From contig NZ_CP100604.1 of assembly GCF_031202265.1 (NCBI RefSeq), positions 5,066,501 through 5,130,500 on the forward strand: a DNA stretch of 64,000 nt. Direction: 5' to 3'. Made by a program: the position numbers and the translations under genes. A model generated the notes under the pieces. It was not told where the DNA came from. It searched no databases and saw only the letters and a list, made by a program, of their open reading frames with translations. The stretch comes from Bradyrhizobium sp. Ash2021 (GTDB taxonomy: Bacteria; Pseudomonadota; Alphaproteobacteria; Rhizobiales; Xanthobacteraceae). Below, piece by piece: positions 53,253-61,459 of this stretch (within the stretch, counting starts at the first letter, position 1; the number at the start of each line of letters is the position of its first letter).

Positions 53253-54617
53253 ATGCCCGTTCTGATCACCGACAAGCACCTCAGAAAAAGCGACACCCGC
53301 AAGACCTACAGCGACAGCAAGCAGCAAGGCTTCGTGCTGCGCACCACGCCCAATGGCGTGTTCACGTTCTACTACCAGCATCTCAACAAGGGGACCGGCA
53401 AGCGCGACTGGCACCTGATCGGCGCATACCCAGAATGGGGCGTCGGCGCGGCGCGTAACGAGGCGACCAAACTGGCCGCTTTGGTCGCGGGCGACAAGGA
53501 CATCAAGCAAATCCGCCGACAGAGGACCACGCGCTCCCGCGCGGAGGGCATCACCCTTCAACAGCTTCACGACGAGTACATGGCCTATTGTAAGCAACCG
53601 GTTGACCGGCGCTGGGGCAAGGTACCGAGAAAGGAGACGTGGCGGGGCATTGGCTACGCGCTCAAGCGTCCGCTGGAATGGTGGGGCCATAAGGTCGCCA
53701 GCGAGATCACCCCTGCCGACACCAAGGAACTGTACCAAAGCTATGTCGCCGAGGGTCATCCCGCGCAGGCGAACAGTGTTCGCGGCCAGTTACACACCAT
53801 GTTCGTCTGGGCCATGCATGACGACCGCAAATATGTCGCCAGCAACCCCTGCCCCAAATTCTTGGAAGATGACATCGCGGTCGAGCGTGCGGACATCGAG
53901 GACGGGCGCGTCCTGACTGCCGACGAAATCCGCACCTTTTGGTTCGGCGTCGATGATCCGAACTGCCCCGGCGACCGTCTCAGCAAATTGGCGCTGAAGC
54001 TGTCGTTCACCACGCTGTTGCGCACGGGCGAGTGTGTGGCAATCCCGCGCACCGGGGTCACCCCCTCCGCCGTGACGATCCCGCTGAATATCGTGAAGTC
54101 TCGCCGTTCAAAGAAAGCGCGCCCCGTGACGCAACCTCTAAACAGTCTGGCGCGGGAAATCCTTGGCGAGGTTTTTTCGATTGGCGATCCTGACCGGGAG
54201 TATGCATTCCCCGGCACCGGAAATCGAAAGGACAAGCACATGGCACAGCACACGCTGGGCCGTATGTTGGCGCGCACCTCGACGGACAAAACCGGCCAGA
54301 CCGGCGTCTGTGAGTTTCTCGGCTTGGTGGATGTCACACCGCACGACTTGCGGCGCACCGCAGCCTGCATCCTCGAACAGCTTGGCTATTCCGATGCGAT
54401 CATCGGCAAGGTCATGACGCACAAGACCGCAGACAAGGATGCGGCCCCGGTTACGCGCGACCACTACCTTGTCCCCGTTCAGATCATCAAACGTCCCGTA
54501 GACCCGCGCATCAAGGCGCTCGACGACCTCGACGACGCGCTGCGCGAGATACTCGGACTGCCGCTCGGCGGCACGAAGGAACTGCCTGCACTGCCGCGAC
54601 TTCTGACCGCCGCCTGA
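53253..54617 (+). CDS. Tyrosine recombinase (phage-type integrase) of the island
   Basis: The 454-residue integrase has an N-terminal arm-binding region (TYSDSKQQGFVLRTTPNG), a SAM-like core-binding part and a catalytic domain with Arg in TLLRTGECVAI, HDLRRT (His and Arg), a His in VMTHKT and the nucleophile Tyr in TRDHYLVPVQ. The start is ATG with AGGGGG six bases upstream. Integrases next to their attachment site usually mark the end of the island, so the junction is probably in 53102-53250. Confidence 0.92.
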   Translation: MPVLITDKHLRKSDTRKTYSDSKQQGFVLRTTPNGVFTFYYQHLNKGTGKRDWHLIGAYPEWGVGAARNEATKLAALVAGDKDIKQIRRQRTTRSRAEGITLQQLHDEYMAYCKQPVDRRWGKVPRKETWRGIGYALKRPLEWWGHKVASEITPADTKELYQSYVAEGHPAQANSVRGQLHTMFVWAMHDDRKYVASNPCPKFLEDDIAVERADIEDGRVLTADEIRTFWFGVDDPNCPGDRLSKLALKLSFTTLLRTGECVAIPRTGVTPSAVTIPLNIVKSRRSKKARPVTQPLNSLAREILGEVFSIGDPDREYAFPGTGNRKDKHMAQHTLGRMLARTSTDKTGQTGVCEFLGLVDVTPHDLRRTAACILEQLGYSDAIIGKVMTHKTADKDAAPVTRDHYLVPVQIIKRPVDPRIKALDDLDDALREILGLPLGGTKELPALPRLLTAA

Positions 54618-54745
54618 CCCCAACGGGCGCGGCACTCGTGCTGGACTCCGCGCCCCTACCCGGCCGAAGACGGAAGACGGGTGCCGAGCGCGCCAAGGCG
54701 GCCACGCGAGCTTGCCCGGACAGCTTCTTCACGCTTCAATGGCCC

Positions 54746-55039
54746 ATGCCCGCCCACAAGATCACCCTCGGCGAAATGCGCCAGTCCGGTCTCCGCCGGG
54801 TGCTGGTCTACTGCGCCGACTATCGCTGCTCGCATTCGGTCGTAATCTCCGCCGAGGCCTGGTCCGACGATATCCGGCTGTCCGACCTGGAACCGCGCTT
54901 CACCTGCCAGGCCTGCGGCCATCGCGGCGGCGACGTCAGGCCCTGCTTTGACGAAGCGCGGGTGCCCGGCCGGGCAGATGCGTGGTGCTGGCCGCATATC
55001 CATGACGGGAATTTTGAAATGAAAGAGGCCGCCAACTGA
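54746..55039 (+). CDS. Small zinc-ribbon-like protein of a multi-copy family
   Basis: The 97-residue protein reads MPAHKITLGEMRQSGLRRVL and then VYCADYRCSHSVVISAEAW, LEPRFTCQACGHRGGDVRP; two CxxxxC/CxxC-type pairs are likely to bind Zn. From memory it belongs to a family of short hypothetical proteins repeated in Bradyrhizobium genomes, often by integrases and transposases. The start is taken at MPAHKIT, since the 36-residue upstream extension lacks conservation. It follows the integrase gene directly. Confidence 0.7.
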   Translation: MPAHKITLGEMRQSGLRRVLVYCADYRCSHSVVISAEAWSDDIRLSDLEPRFTCQACGHRGGDVRPCFDEARVPGRADAWCWPHIHDGNFEMKEAAN

Positions 55040-55102
55040 TGGGGTGGAGGCGGCCTTGCCCAAATGCCACCTGAGCGGGTACGGTCCCCTCGGGGGTGGC
55101 AC

Positions 55103-55435
55103 ATGAAATTTTGGATTTTAGCAGCGGCTTTGCCGCTTGCGGCGGCCGGCTGCGCTGCGAATTCTGGGGTAGCGCCGCTTGGCGGGGACGCGTTTGTCGT
55201 AACTCGACAAGCCGCTACAGGCTTCTCTGGGTCAGGCAATTTGAAGGGCGAGGCGTTAAGTGAGGCGGGACAATTCTGCACCGCTCAAAGTAAGAGCTTG
55301 ATGGTGACGAACGCCAAAGAGACGGGCCCGCCTTATGTGATGGGGAATTTCCCGAAGGCCGAGGTCGAGTTTATGTGTCTTGCCCCGGGCGATCCACGTT
55401 TGCAGCCGCCTTCTCAAAACAGGCCACTGCGATAA
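55103..55435 (+). CDS. Small lipoprotein (110 aa)
   Basis: MKFWILAAALPLAAAGCAAN is a lipoprotein signal with lipobox AAGC. The mature part has FVVTRQAATGFSGSGNLKGE, AGQFCTAQSKSLMV and a final Pro-rich end. GGGGGTGG precedes the ATG. The family resembles rhizobial lipoproteins with a conserved Cys in a QFC motif; function unknown. Confidence 0.75.
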   Translation: MKFWILAAALPLAAAGCAANSGVAPLGGDAFVVTRQAATGFSGSGNLKGEALSEAGQFCTAQSKSLMVTNAKETGPPYVMGNFPKAEVEFMCLAPGDPRLQPPSQNRPLR

Positions 55436-55448
55436 TCAAATTAGCCCG

Positions 55449-56456
55449 ATGCATTTCTTTATCGATGAGGGCGGTACGTTTACGGCAAGCGCGGGCTGGA
55501 GCGCGGTCTGCTCGCTTGCGCTTCCGCACAAGGAGGTCGGTCCCACTCGCCGCGAAATCGACTTCGTGAGCCGCCAGTGGCCGCGCCGTGACCGTGAACT
55601 AAAGGGCGGAGCGCTGTCGCCTGCTCACCTGGAGGCCCTGGTCGACGTCCTTTATCGGCACGATGCGATTCTCCACGTCTATGCGATTGATATGGCGCAT
55701 GAAGACCCGGATCACATCGAACGTCACAAGACCGGGCAGTGCGAGGGCATCACCAAGTACCTAGCCCCTACCCATCATCCGAATTTCATCGCGGAGGTTC
55801 GCGAACTTCGTAAGAGGTTGGAGCGCATGCCTGCCCAGTTGTATGTCCAATGCGTCCTGATGTCAGAGCTGGTCAGTTCGGCCGTCGAAGAGAACTTGAT
55901 GTATTTCGCGCAACGTCGTCCGCGCGAACTGGGGCGTTTTGAATGGACTATTGACGCAAAGGACCCAGTGCGTGTTTCTCCACAAGAGGCATGGTGGCAG
56001 GACACGCTAGGAGCCCTGCTGGAAAGTAAAACCCGCAATAAGCCGATGAGTTTTGTTCGCGATCCGGCGTTTGACTACCGGTTTTTCGACAAGAAATTCT
56101 TGTTTGAAAAGGAGTTGTGGCATCCCGATAAACCCCGTGAGCTGATCGAAGGGTACGATATTAAAAAAGTCATTTCGGAGCAGATTTCATTCGTAGACTC
56201 CCGCTCTGAGACGCTCATTCAAGCGGTCGATATCTTGACCAGCTTCATGCGGCGATGGCTCGCGAATAAGATTAGCGATCCGGATGTCACGCGAAGTCTC
56301 GGCAGGCTTCAAATCCTAAAGCATAACGGCGGCAAGCCGCAATCGCTTCGATTAGTGACGCTGTCCCGTCAGACTGGTGTGCGGCGATCCAAACTTACGG
56401 CGAACAGCATGGCCCTGGCTGGGCGCGCGATGATGAAACCCGGTCGAAGCCGTTGA
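55449..56456 (+). CDS. DUF3800-like protein
   Basis: The 335-residue protein begins MHFFIDEGGTFTASAGWSAV, like DUF3800 proteins (FIDESG), which have an RNase-H-like fold and appear in mobile elements and defence islands. Further acidic positions are in HVYAIDMAHEDPDH and FVDSRSETLIQAVDIL. The codon usage is less GC-rich than the chromosomal genes, a sign of transfer. No strong ribosome site precedes the ATG. Nuclease activity is an inference. Confidence 0.6.
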   Translation: MHFFIDEGGTFTASAGWSAVCSLALPHKEVGPTRREIDFVSRQWPRRDRELKGGALSPAHLEALVDVLYRHDAILHVYAIDMAHEDPDHIERHKTGQCEGITKYLAPTHHPNFIAEVRELRKRLERMPAQLYVQCVLMSELVSSAVEENLMYFAQRRPRELGRFEWTIDAKDPVRVSPQEAWWQDTLGALLESKTRNKPMSFVRDPAFDYRFFDKKFLFEKELWHPDKPRELIEGYDIKKVISEQISFVDSRSETLIQAVDILTSFMRRWLANKISDPDVTRSLGRLQILKHNGGKPQSLRLVTLSRQTGVRRSKLTANSMALAGRAMMKPGRSR

Positions 56457-56606
56457 ATAACGAGCGCAAGGTGGCGCAATTTTTCATTGGCGATAAGGAC
56501 ATTGCCGCCGATATGATTCGTCTTCCGGCAGGCCTGCGATTGGCCTCTGTTTTCGGGCGGCCATTACCAGATCGACGCCGAGGCTTGCGGAGGAAGGTCG
56601 ATAGGC

Positions 56607-56888
56607 GTGTCCTGGTCAACGCAGTTCGACGATCTGATCCCGCTACCGGACGGACGCCAGCTCGTCACGCTAAAGGACGCCGCCGACTACATCTTGGCTT
56701 TGCCGGCCAAGACGTCCGCGCAAGAACACTGGCAACTCGCGATGCAGATGCTGATCGACGCGGCCGACCGTGGCGGCATCGTCATGATGGCGCATGTCGC
56801 TGTCCTGCGAGCCTTGAACCACGGCAAGCCAGCCCCGGATGTCACGCCGCGCGGGAAGCGGGCCAAAGTTTATCGGATCGTCGGGTGA
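56607..56888 (+). CDS. Small hypothetical protein, multi-copy family (93 aa)
   Basis: It starts at GTG (MSWSTQFDDLIPLPDGRQLV) with GAGGAAGG upstream, then LKDAADYILALPAKTSAQEH and AADRGGIVMMAHVAVLRALN. The protein at 61456 is a diverged copy sharing (I/L)xxLPK and the helix ending RALN. I remember this as a repeated Bradyrhizobium family linked to mobile DNA; no function is known. Confidence 0.65.
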   Translation: MSWSTQFDDLIPLPDGRQLVTLKDAADYILALPAKTSAQEHWQLAMQMLIDAADRGGIVMMAHVAVLRALNHGKPAPDVTPRGKRAKVYRIVG

Positions 56889-57065
56889 CATAGACAGTTC
56901 GGGGGCCAAGCAGGCCCTACGGCCGTACCTGTGAATAGCCGGGAGAAGCACGACAGAGTCGTGCGCGGATTCCGAATCACTGGCAGATATCATTAGCTCG
57001 GTGAAAAAGCAGAAGGCCGGCGGTTGCGCGCCGGCCCTCCAGGCTCACTGAGATGGCTCCCCGTG

Positions 57066-57097
57066 AGGTGGATTTGGGCTGTCGCTCAAATCCACCT
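57066..57097. other. Strong hairpin in the island spacer
   Basis: AGGTGGATTTGGGC and GCTCAAATCCACCT form a 14-bp stem with one mismatch and a 4-base loop. It precedes the HEPN-like gene. It is not followed by a T-run, so it is more likely a structured leader or recombination relic than a terminator. A second GC-rich hairpin (GGCCGGCG / CGCCGGCC) lies at about 57010-57030. Confidence 0.55.
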
Positions 57098-57165
57098 TCG
57101 GAGACTGCACCATCATCCTTCGGCGGGCAACGTCTCACATCCATGTATAGCTGTGGAAATTACGC

Positions 57166-57609
57166 ATGAAGCCGCCAATATTCGCGATTGCCTCATCGGG
57201 CACGACGGCGCAACAGTACTTGCATCGAGCGCGGCAATTTAGAGAGGCTGCGGTTAGATTGCCTGACTCTCGTAACGGCGAGCAGAACTGGCCGAAATAC
57301 GCTCTGGTGACCCACGCGATCGAATTGGCGCTGAAGGCCTTTGCGTTTCATTCGGCAGGCCACGGTCCGATCGCAAATGAACCCAAACAGCATGATTTGG
57401 TCGGCTGGTACAAAACGGCCGTCGCTTCCGGATTAACAGACGAACGAGGAGTTGCCGAGAACGTTGGCTTCCTCAACGAATTGCACAAGACTCACTTCAT
57501 GCGTTATCCGGCGCAGCCATCCAGGCCCGTTCCCAACCCGGAAGCCATTGCGGATCAGACGGTCGATCACTTGATTTTTGCGATCACGCAGGTGGTCAAT
57601 CCGCGATAG
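57166..57609 (+). CDS. HEPN-like helical protein
   Basis: The 147-residue protein is helical, with QYLHRARQFREAAVRLPDSR, ALVTHAIELALKAFAFHSAG and PKQHDLVGWYKTAVASGL. The order of a THAIELALKA helix and an H-D-L motif is seen in HEPN-domain proteins, many of which are RNases or antitoxin partners. The HEPN Rx4-6H catalytic motif is not obvious. No partner nucleotidyltransferase is adjacent. Confidence 0.5.
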   Translation: MKPPIFAIASSGTTAQQYLHRARQFREAAVRLPDSRNGEQNWPKYALVTHAIELALKAFAFHSAGHGPIANEPKQHDLVGWYKTAVASGLTDERGVAENVGFLNELHKTHFMRYPAQPSRPVPNPEAIADQTVDHLIFAITQVVNPR

Positions 57610-57644
57610 GTCTGCGCTTTAGTGCGAATTCCGTCGTCAGGCCG

Positions 57645-57666
57645 CAAGCCGTAGCGGCTTGCCGAT
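57645..57666. repeat. Short inverted repeat shared with position 61007
   Basis: CAAGCCGTAGCGGCTTGCCGAT contains the palindrome CAAGCCG-TAG-CGGCTTG. A near-identical copy at 61007-61028 (one base different) lies ahead of another small hypothetical gene. Both copies precede members of small mobile gene families, hinting at a shared unit end. Confidence 0.6.
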
Positions 57667-57692
57667 ATAGGCCGGCCGCGCTTTGATAGGCG

Positions 57693-58052
57693 ATGCTTCA
57701 TTGGCGCGGTCCTCTGGAACTCCGGTGGCTGCCGATAGCGGCGCTGACGCCGCGCGGCACGATCCGCACACGCAAGAGACCCAGACGCTGGTCAGGTCAT
57801 TATCCGCCGCGCAGTCCTGCGGAATGGCTCGCCGAGGGCCACGTCACCTGTTCGATCCAGTGCCTCAACGGCGACTGCAAGCATCAGGCGGATGTCAGGT
57901 TGGACACCCTGCCCCAGGATCAGCCGTGGTCGCGCATCGGCCGCAATCTGATCTGTGTCGACTGCGGCGCGCCCGGCGCTGTTAACATCGTGCCGAACTG
58001 GCATGACCGGGAGGGCCACGCCGTGCCATTCTCCAAGGACTGGAAAGGCTGA
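57693..58052 (+). CDS. Small zinc-binding hypothetical protein (multi-copy type)
   Basis: The conserved part is AEGHVTCSIQCLNGDCKHQA, ADVRLDTLPQDQPWSRIG, ICVDCGAPGAVNIVPNWHD; Cys-x3-Cys, Cys and CxxC positions suggest a Zn site. The first ~45 residues (Arg/Pro-rich) look unlike the family and may reflect a wrong start or a changed 5' end. It is followed 9 bases later by another member of the same mobile set. Confidence 0.5.
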   Translation: MLHWRGPLELRWLPIAALTPRGTIRTRKRPRRWSGHYPPRSPAEWLAEGHVTCSIQCLNGDCKHQADVRLDTLPQDQPWSRIGRNLICVDCGAPGAVNIVPNWHDREGHAVPFSKDWKG

Positions 58053-58061
58053 GCCCCGGTG

Positions 58062-58322
58062 ATGAAATACGCCTCCGACCGACCGTTCGCCGATCCGGAG
58101 AAGGCCGCGCGCAAGCTCCTGGAGATCGCCAGTACAGTCGAGCCCGTGCAGGACGGCCGCCTGCACATCGAGAAGATCAACCTGCCCTTCCTCCGGGAAG
58201 GCGGCAGCCCCGCCGAGTTCAAAGCCGGTCTTGAACTCGCCATCGCCAACGGCTGGCTCTGGCTGCACGAGTCCGGGACCTTCGTAAGGTTCACCCAGGC
58301 TGGCGCGGACCTGTTCGCGTGA
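58062..58322 (+). CDS. Small hypothetical protein, multi-copy family (86 aa)
   Basis: The protein starts MKYASDRPFADPEKAARKLL and continues HIEKINLPFLREGGSPAEF and GWLWLHESGTFVRFTQAGAD, as expected for a winged-helix-like fold. The family recurs in Bradyrhizobium-type genomes beside transposases. ATG at 58062 is chosen; GTG just before it is possible. Function unknown. Confidence 0.7.
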   Translation: MKYASDRPFADPEKAARKLLEIASTVEPVQDGRLHIEKINLPFLREGGSPAEFKAGLELAIANGWLWLHESGTFVRFTQAGADLFA

Positions 58323-58477
58323 TGGAGACTCGCGCCAGGCGACTATGCCGCCTCGGCCGACGCGGTCTCGTTCCTCCGCCCTTGAATTTGCGCGGTTTGC
58401 AGCGCCTTCCCAATCGCGTGGATCGTGGCCACCGGATCGGCAACTGCGTGCCAGAAGCGGACTGGCTCCCGAATTGC

Positions 58478-58680
58478 TCACTCCACCTTCTCGATGTCGT
58501 CGAGCTTCCTGGTCTGGTCAAAAAACGCCTTCTTGGGTCCGTAGAGGCGGAAGATGGTTAACCAGCCTTTGCCGGGGATGGTGGCCAGCCAGTTCTTGCC
58601 TTCGCCCGGACCGAAGTAGACGTCGATGGTGCCGTCCGCGCTCTGCGCGGGCTTATTCGTTGGCGGGCTGCATAGATCGG
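58478..58680 (-). pseudogene. C-terminal fragment of a DUF1254/DUF1214-type protein
   Basis: The minus strand reads PPTNKPAQSADGTIDVYFGP, then NWLATIPGKGWLTIFRLYGP and KAFFDQTRKLDDIEKVE and a stop at 58478. That is the C-terminal strand of DUF1214 proteins (ADGSVDIYFGP ... PGKGWF). No start and no upstream part are present, so only ~60 residues of a much longer gene remain. Confidence 0.7.
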
Positions 58681-58741
58681 CACCTCATGCTGACGCGCGG
58701 GCGTTCAATACTTGAACACGCGGCGCAACGTTACTCTGACG

Positions 58742-59050
58742 CTAGAAAGGCCAATCGTCATCATCATCCATAGCGTCTGCTTTTTTCCACAGGGCATCTA
58801 CCGTCGCCTTGGGAAGATCGTCGAAGCTCACCCAAACGTCGCTTTCCGGGGAGCGAGCGAAATACTGTCTCCCAACGCAGTCGACTTCCGGGCAATGCGG
58901 CAGGACACCGTAGGGATCCATCACTTGTGCCCACCGCCAGGTCACCTTAGCGGTCGCAGGGTCAATTCGAAGACCGGCCTCCGTGCGGATCGCGAGCCAT
59001 TCTTCGGTCGTCATTTCTACTGCCTGTTCTTTGTTTTCAACCGTCGTCAT
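58742..59050 (-). CDS. Hypothetical protein (102 aa), last gene of leftward operon
   Basis: The protein has MTTEEWLAIRTEAGLRIDPA, AKVTWRWAQVMDPYGVLP and CVGRQYFARSPESDVWVSFDDLP, ending with an acidic run (DAMDDDDDWPF). It may start at residue 1 or at Met13. It is the fourth gene of a leftward run 60344-58742. Related sequences occur on rhizobial mobile elements; function unknown. Confidence 0.6.
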   Translation of the reverse strand: MTTVENKEQAVEMTTEEWLAIRTEAGLRIDPATAKVTWRWAQVMDPYGVLPHCPEVDCVGRQYFARSPESDVWVSFDDLPKATVDALWKKADAMDDDDDWPF

Positions 59051-59062
59051 GTGAGTGTCCTT

Positions 59063-59296
59063 TCAGGTTGGTTGGCCTGCTCTTGCCGTCAATAGAAGTG
59101 AAACATGGTGATCGCGGAGATCACGTTGCTGGCCGGTCTCCTCGCGCGCAATGCCGATCACCCGCTCAATGCCGAGCGCGGTCAGCTCCTGGTGCTCGCG
59201 ATGAACCTGGCGCCGCAGCTCGTGCGGATCGACGCCGGCGCGGATCAGCTCAACGGCGCGGGCGACGATGTCGGGCCGGAAGTTGTTGCCCGTCAT
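59063..59296 (-). CDS. Hypothetical protein (77 aa)
   Basis: The sequence is helical, MTGNNFRPDIVARAVELIRA, then GVDPHELRRQVHREHQELTAL and a less ordered end. Gaps of 12 and 17 bases to its neighbours support co-transcription. No family is recognised; a small DNA-binding or structural role is possible. Confidence 0.45.
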   Translation of the reverse strand: MTGNNFRPDIVARAVELIRAGVDPHELRRQVHREHQELTALGIERVIGIAREETGQQRDLRDHHVSLLLTARAGQPT

Positions 59297-59313
59297 GACG
59301 CGCCTTTCTCAGT

Positions 59314-60129
59314 TCAACTTGCCGCGATCGATCTCAGCAGGAGCCGGAGGCCCGGGAGTCCCCCCTCCACATAAAGCCGCCGGACCACCTTTCTGATCTC
59401 GTCGGTCCGCTGCACCATGGTGAGGTGCGCCGCCTCGACGGTGGCGACATAGGTCTCGCGCGCTGCGTCGAGCCTTGCTCTCGCTTCGGCACGGTCTGCC
59501 GCCGGTTTCGGATCGGGCACCTTCCTCGGCGTCACCTGGGCGGCGCGATCCGCCTTCGTCTGCACCGTGGCTTTCACGGCGGCGGCAGCCGATCCGTGTT
59601 CGCCGATAAGCCGCTGCTGATCGAGCGGCGGCACCGCCTTGGCGAACTCGGCTGCGGGCTTGACCTTTACGTCGCCGCCCTTAACGGCATCGACGAGGTC
59701 AGGAACGCCATGCTCTTTGACGTAGCGCGCGCGCTGCACGCTCGGACGGCTGACCTCTAGGAGCTTAGCCGCGTCGGTCTGGGTGGGTGCATCCGGGGAT
59801 GCACCCGCTGCCTTGTTCTGACCATCGCGCAACGTCGCCAAGTTAGCCGCGATCATCGCCCGTTGGCTGGCGTCGAGATGTCGACGATGCAAGTTCGCCG
59901 ATGCGACGAAGGCGTAGGGATCGGGCGTAGGCTCTTCCCGAAAGCGCGGATTGATGCCCTTGAGCAGGCAGGCCCGATAGCGGTTGCGGCCGTCGAGGAT
60001 CTGTCCTTTGTACAGGATGATTTCCTCGCGCTGCGCATTCCGCAGCATGTCCTCGCCAAGTGCCTCCAGCTCGGCATCGGTCATCATGGGAAAGAGGTTG
60101 GCGGCTGGGTGGAATTCGTACTCGCCCAT
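59314..60129 (-). CDS. ParB-N-like DNA-binding protein
   Basis: The 271-residue protein starts MGEYEFHPAANLFPMMTDAE and has the ParB N-terminal-type motif YKGQILDGRNRYRACL, followed by LDASQRAMIAANLATLRDGQ, and then an HTH region QTDAAKLLEVSRPSVQRARY. The C-terminal part is a charged helix (ADRAEARARLDAARETYVA). It lacks the CTP-binding GERR motif of true partition ParB, so a regulatory or KorB/NikX-like role is also possible. It starts 5 bases after the RHH gene. Confidence 0.8.
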   Translation of the reverse strand: MGEYEFHPAANLFPMMTDAELEALGEDMLRNAQREEIILYKGQILDGRNRYRACLLKGINPRFREEPTPDPYAFVASANLHRRHLDASQRAMIAANLATLRDGQNKAAGASPDAPTQTDAAKLLEVSRPSVQRARYVKEHGVPDLVDAVKGGDVKVKPAAEFAKAVPPLDQQRLIGEHGSAAAAVKATVQTKADRAAQVTPRKVPDPKPAADRAEARARLDAARETYVATVEAAHLTMVQRTDEIRKVVRRLYVEGGLPGLRLLLRSIAAS

Positions 60130-60134
60130 CGCCG

Positions 60135-60344
60135 TCACTCCGCTGCTGCTGCGGCGGCAACGGCGCGTTCCTTGGCCCTTTCGAGCGCCACTTTGGCCAG
60201 CTCGCGCTCCATGCGTTCCCGGACACAGCGGACAATCTCGGAATTGTGGGAGGCGCAGTTCTTTCCCGCTTCCTGCACGAGCCATGCCTTAAGCGGGGGC
60301 GGGAGTCGAACCAGCATATTCGCTGATTCATGCTTCCTGATCAT
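60135..60344 (-). CDS. Arc-type ribbon-helix-helix protein (69 aa)
   Basis: The protein reads MIRKHESANMLVRLPPPLKA and then SHNSEIVRCVRERMERELAK, the strand-helix-helix pattern of Arc/MetJ repressors. An Ala/Glu-rich C-terminus follows. Its ATG overlaps the small palindrome GTGATATCAC. It opens the leftward operon with the ParB-like gene and probably autoregulates it. Confidence 0.75.
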   Translation of the reverse strand: MIRKHESANMLVRLPPPLKAWLVQEAGKNCASHNSEIVRCVRERMERELAKVALERAKERAVAAAAAAE

Positions 60345-60400
60345 GTGATATCACCTTGATACTCGACCTCAGGACCAATACTATTACCGGTGATAGTATT
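60344..60400. promoter_or_regulatory. Palindromic operators between divergent RHH genes
   Basis: The 24-mer AATACTATTACC-GGTGATAGTATT (60377-60400) is a near-perfect palindrome with one mismatched pair, and a second palindrome GTGATATCAC (60344-60353) overlaps the start of the leftward RHH gene. Both share GTGATA. RHH repressors bind such palindromes as dimers, so autoregulation by one or both RHH proteins is the simplest reading. Confidence 0.7.
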
Positions 60401-60438
60401 GCGCAAGGATCTTTGACGGCGCGCAACCAGGAATGTCA

Positions 60439-60819
60439 ATGGCGAAGAAGAAATCAGAATCGACAAATGCGGTAGATCGCCTCAAGCGAAACGTCGCCGC
60501 GCTTGATCGCATGCACGCGGCCAGCAAGGTCGATCCCATGCCATCGGCGAAACCGCCGGGTCGAGGGTCGCCGCAATTTGTTCTGCGATACTCACCCAAA
60601 ATGCGCGATCAAATCGCACGGCTCGCGAAAGCAAATGGCCGCTCGATCAATTCGGAGCTGATTGCCTTGCTCGAAAGAGCCTTGAATTACGGCGACGACG
60701 TCGAACAGCTTCAAGGTTCGATCGGTGAGATTTTCGACCGTGTCGAAAGACTGGAGAGCGTAGTACGTGATCATGACGCCAAGCTAAGTGGGGACGACGA
60801 TCCGGCGAACGAGGATTGA
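60439..60819 (+). CDS. Ribbon-helix-helix protein with helical extension (126 aa)
   Basis: A basic start (MAKKKSESTNAVDRLKRNVA) is followed by the RHH core QFVLRYSPKMRDQIARLAKA and NGRSINSELIALLERALNYG, then a coiled-coil-like end (IGEIFDRVERLESVVRDHDA). Arc-family features are clear. ATG at 60439 has AGGA six bases upstream; the ATG at 60433 is immediately adjacent to it. The gene is divergent from the operon controlled by the other RHH protein. Confidence 0.78.
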   Translation: MAKKKSESTNAVDRLKRNVAALDRMHAASKVDPMPSAKPPGRGSPQFVLRYSPKMRDQIARLAKANGRSINSELIALLERALNYGDDVEQLQGSIGEIFDRVERLESVVRDHDAKLSGDDDPANED

Positions 60820-61006
60820 ATTTGTTCTTACCGGACGGTCTCAAGGCTGGGAGGGCGTGATCTTAGAATGGTCGCACGACAAAGACAGCGAACAGCCATA
60901 GCAGAAGCCTGCTTGTCTGCTTTCCAAACGGCCAACCTGCCTTGCTGATCTACCACGACGACCTACGCGACGGCTCAACGGGCCCAAAGGCGTCCACCTC
61001 AATCCA

Positions 61007-61028
61007 CAAGCCGTAGCCGCTTGCCGAT
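61007..61028. repeat. Second copy of the short inverted repeat
   Basis: CAAGCCGTAGCCGCTTGCCGAT matches 57645-57666 at all but one base. It lies 28 bases before the start of the frameshifted small gene. The interval 60820-61055 otherwise holds no gene. Confidence 0.6.
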
Positions 61029-61055
61029 GCACGGAGACCGCGGCATCCTTGTGCG

Positions 61056-61459
61056 ATGGGAGCCAAGTCGCGGGAAACCCTCTACGGCAATTCGATCCGG
61101 GCATCGGCGGAGCGCGCCAAGGAGGCGCGCAAGCAGGCTGATCGGCTCGCCTGTGAGGCCTGGAACCAGCGCATGCTCGGCCTTCGGGACCAGCGCAGCC
61201 CTCGCCTGCTCTAGGTGATGCGCTCAATGCTGGTTGCCGATATCTCGAAGTCAGATGCCTCGGCTGCGACACCTACCAGGCCGTCGCCCTCGACATTGTG
61301 CTGCGGCCGAAGTCGACGCCGATCCATGAACTAGAGCGCTACATGCGCTGCAAGGACTGCTCACAGTTCCGTGGCTACCCCTACAAGCCCTGTCATCTCG
61401 TGCCGAATAAGAAATCGGCGAGCGCCCCACCATCGACTTGGTGGCCCGAAGAGCGATGA
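61056..61459 (+). pseudogene. Multi-copy-family small gene with one frameshift
   Basis: The first frame reads MGAKSRETLYGNSIRASAER and on to EAWNQRMLGL; after a frame change near 61190 the continuation reads PAQPSPALGDALNAGCRYLE, VRCLGCDTYQAVALDIVLRP and YMRCKDCSQFRGYPYKP to the TGA at 61457-61459. Both parts belong together in a repeated Bradyrhizobium family with two CxxC pairs. One inserted or deleted base explains it; sequencing error cannot be excluded. The stop overlaps the next possible ATG. Confidence 0.75.

Noticed and set aside
59314..60129. Full parAB partition system
   Set aside because: No ParA-type ATPase and no GERR motif in the ParB-like protein, so a canonical partition system is not supported.
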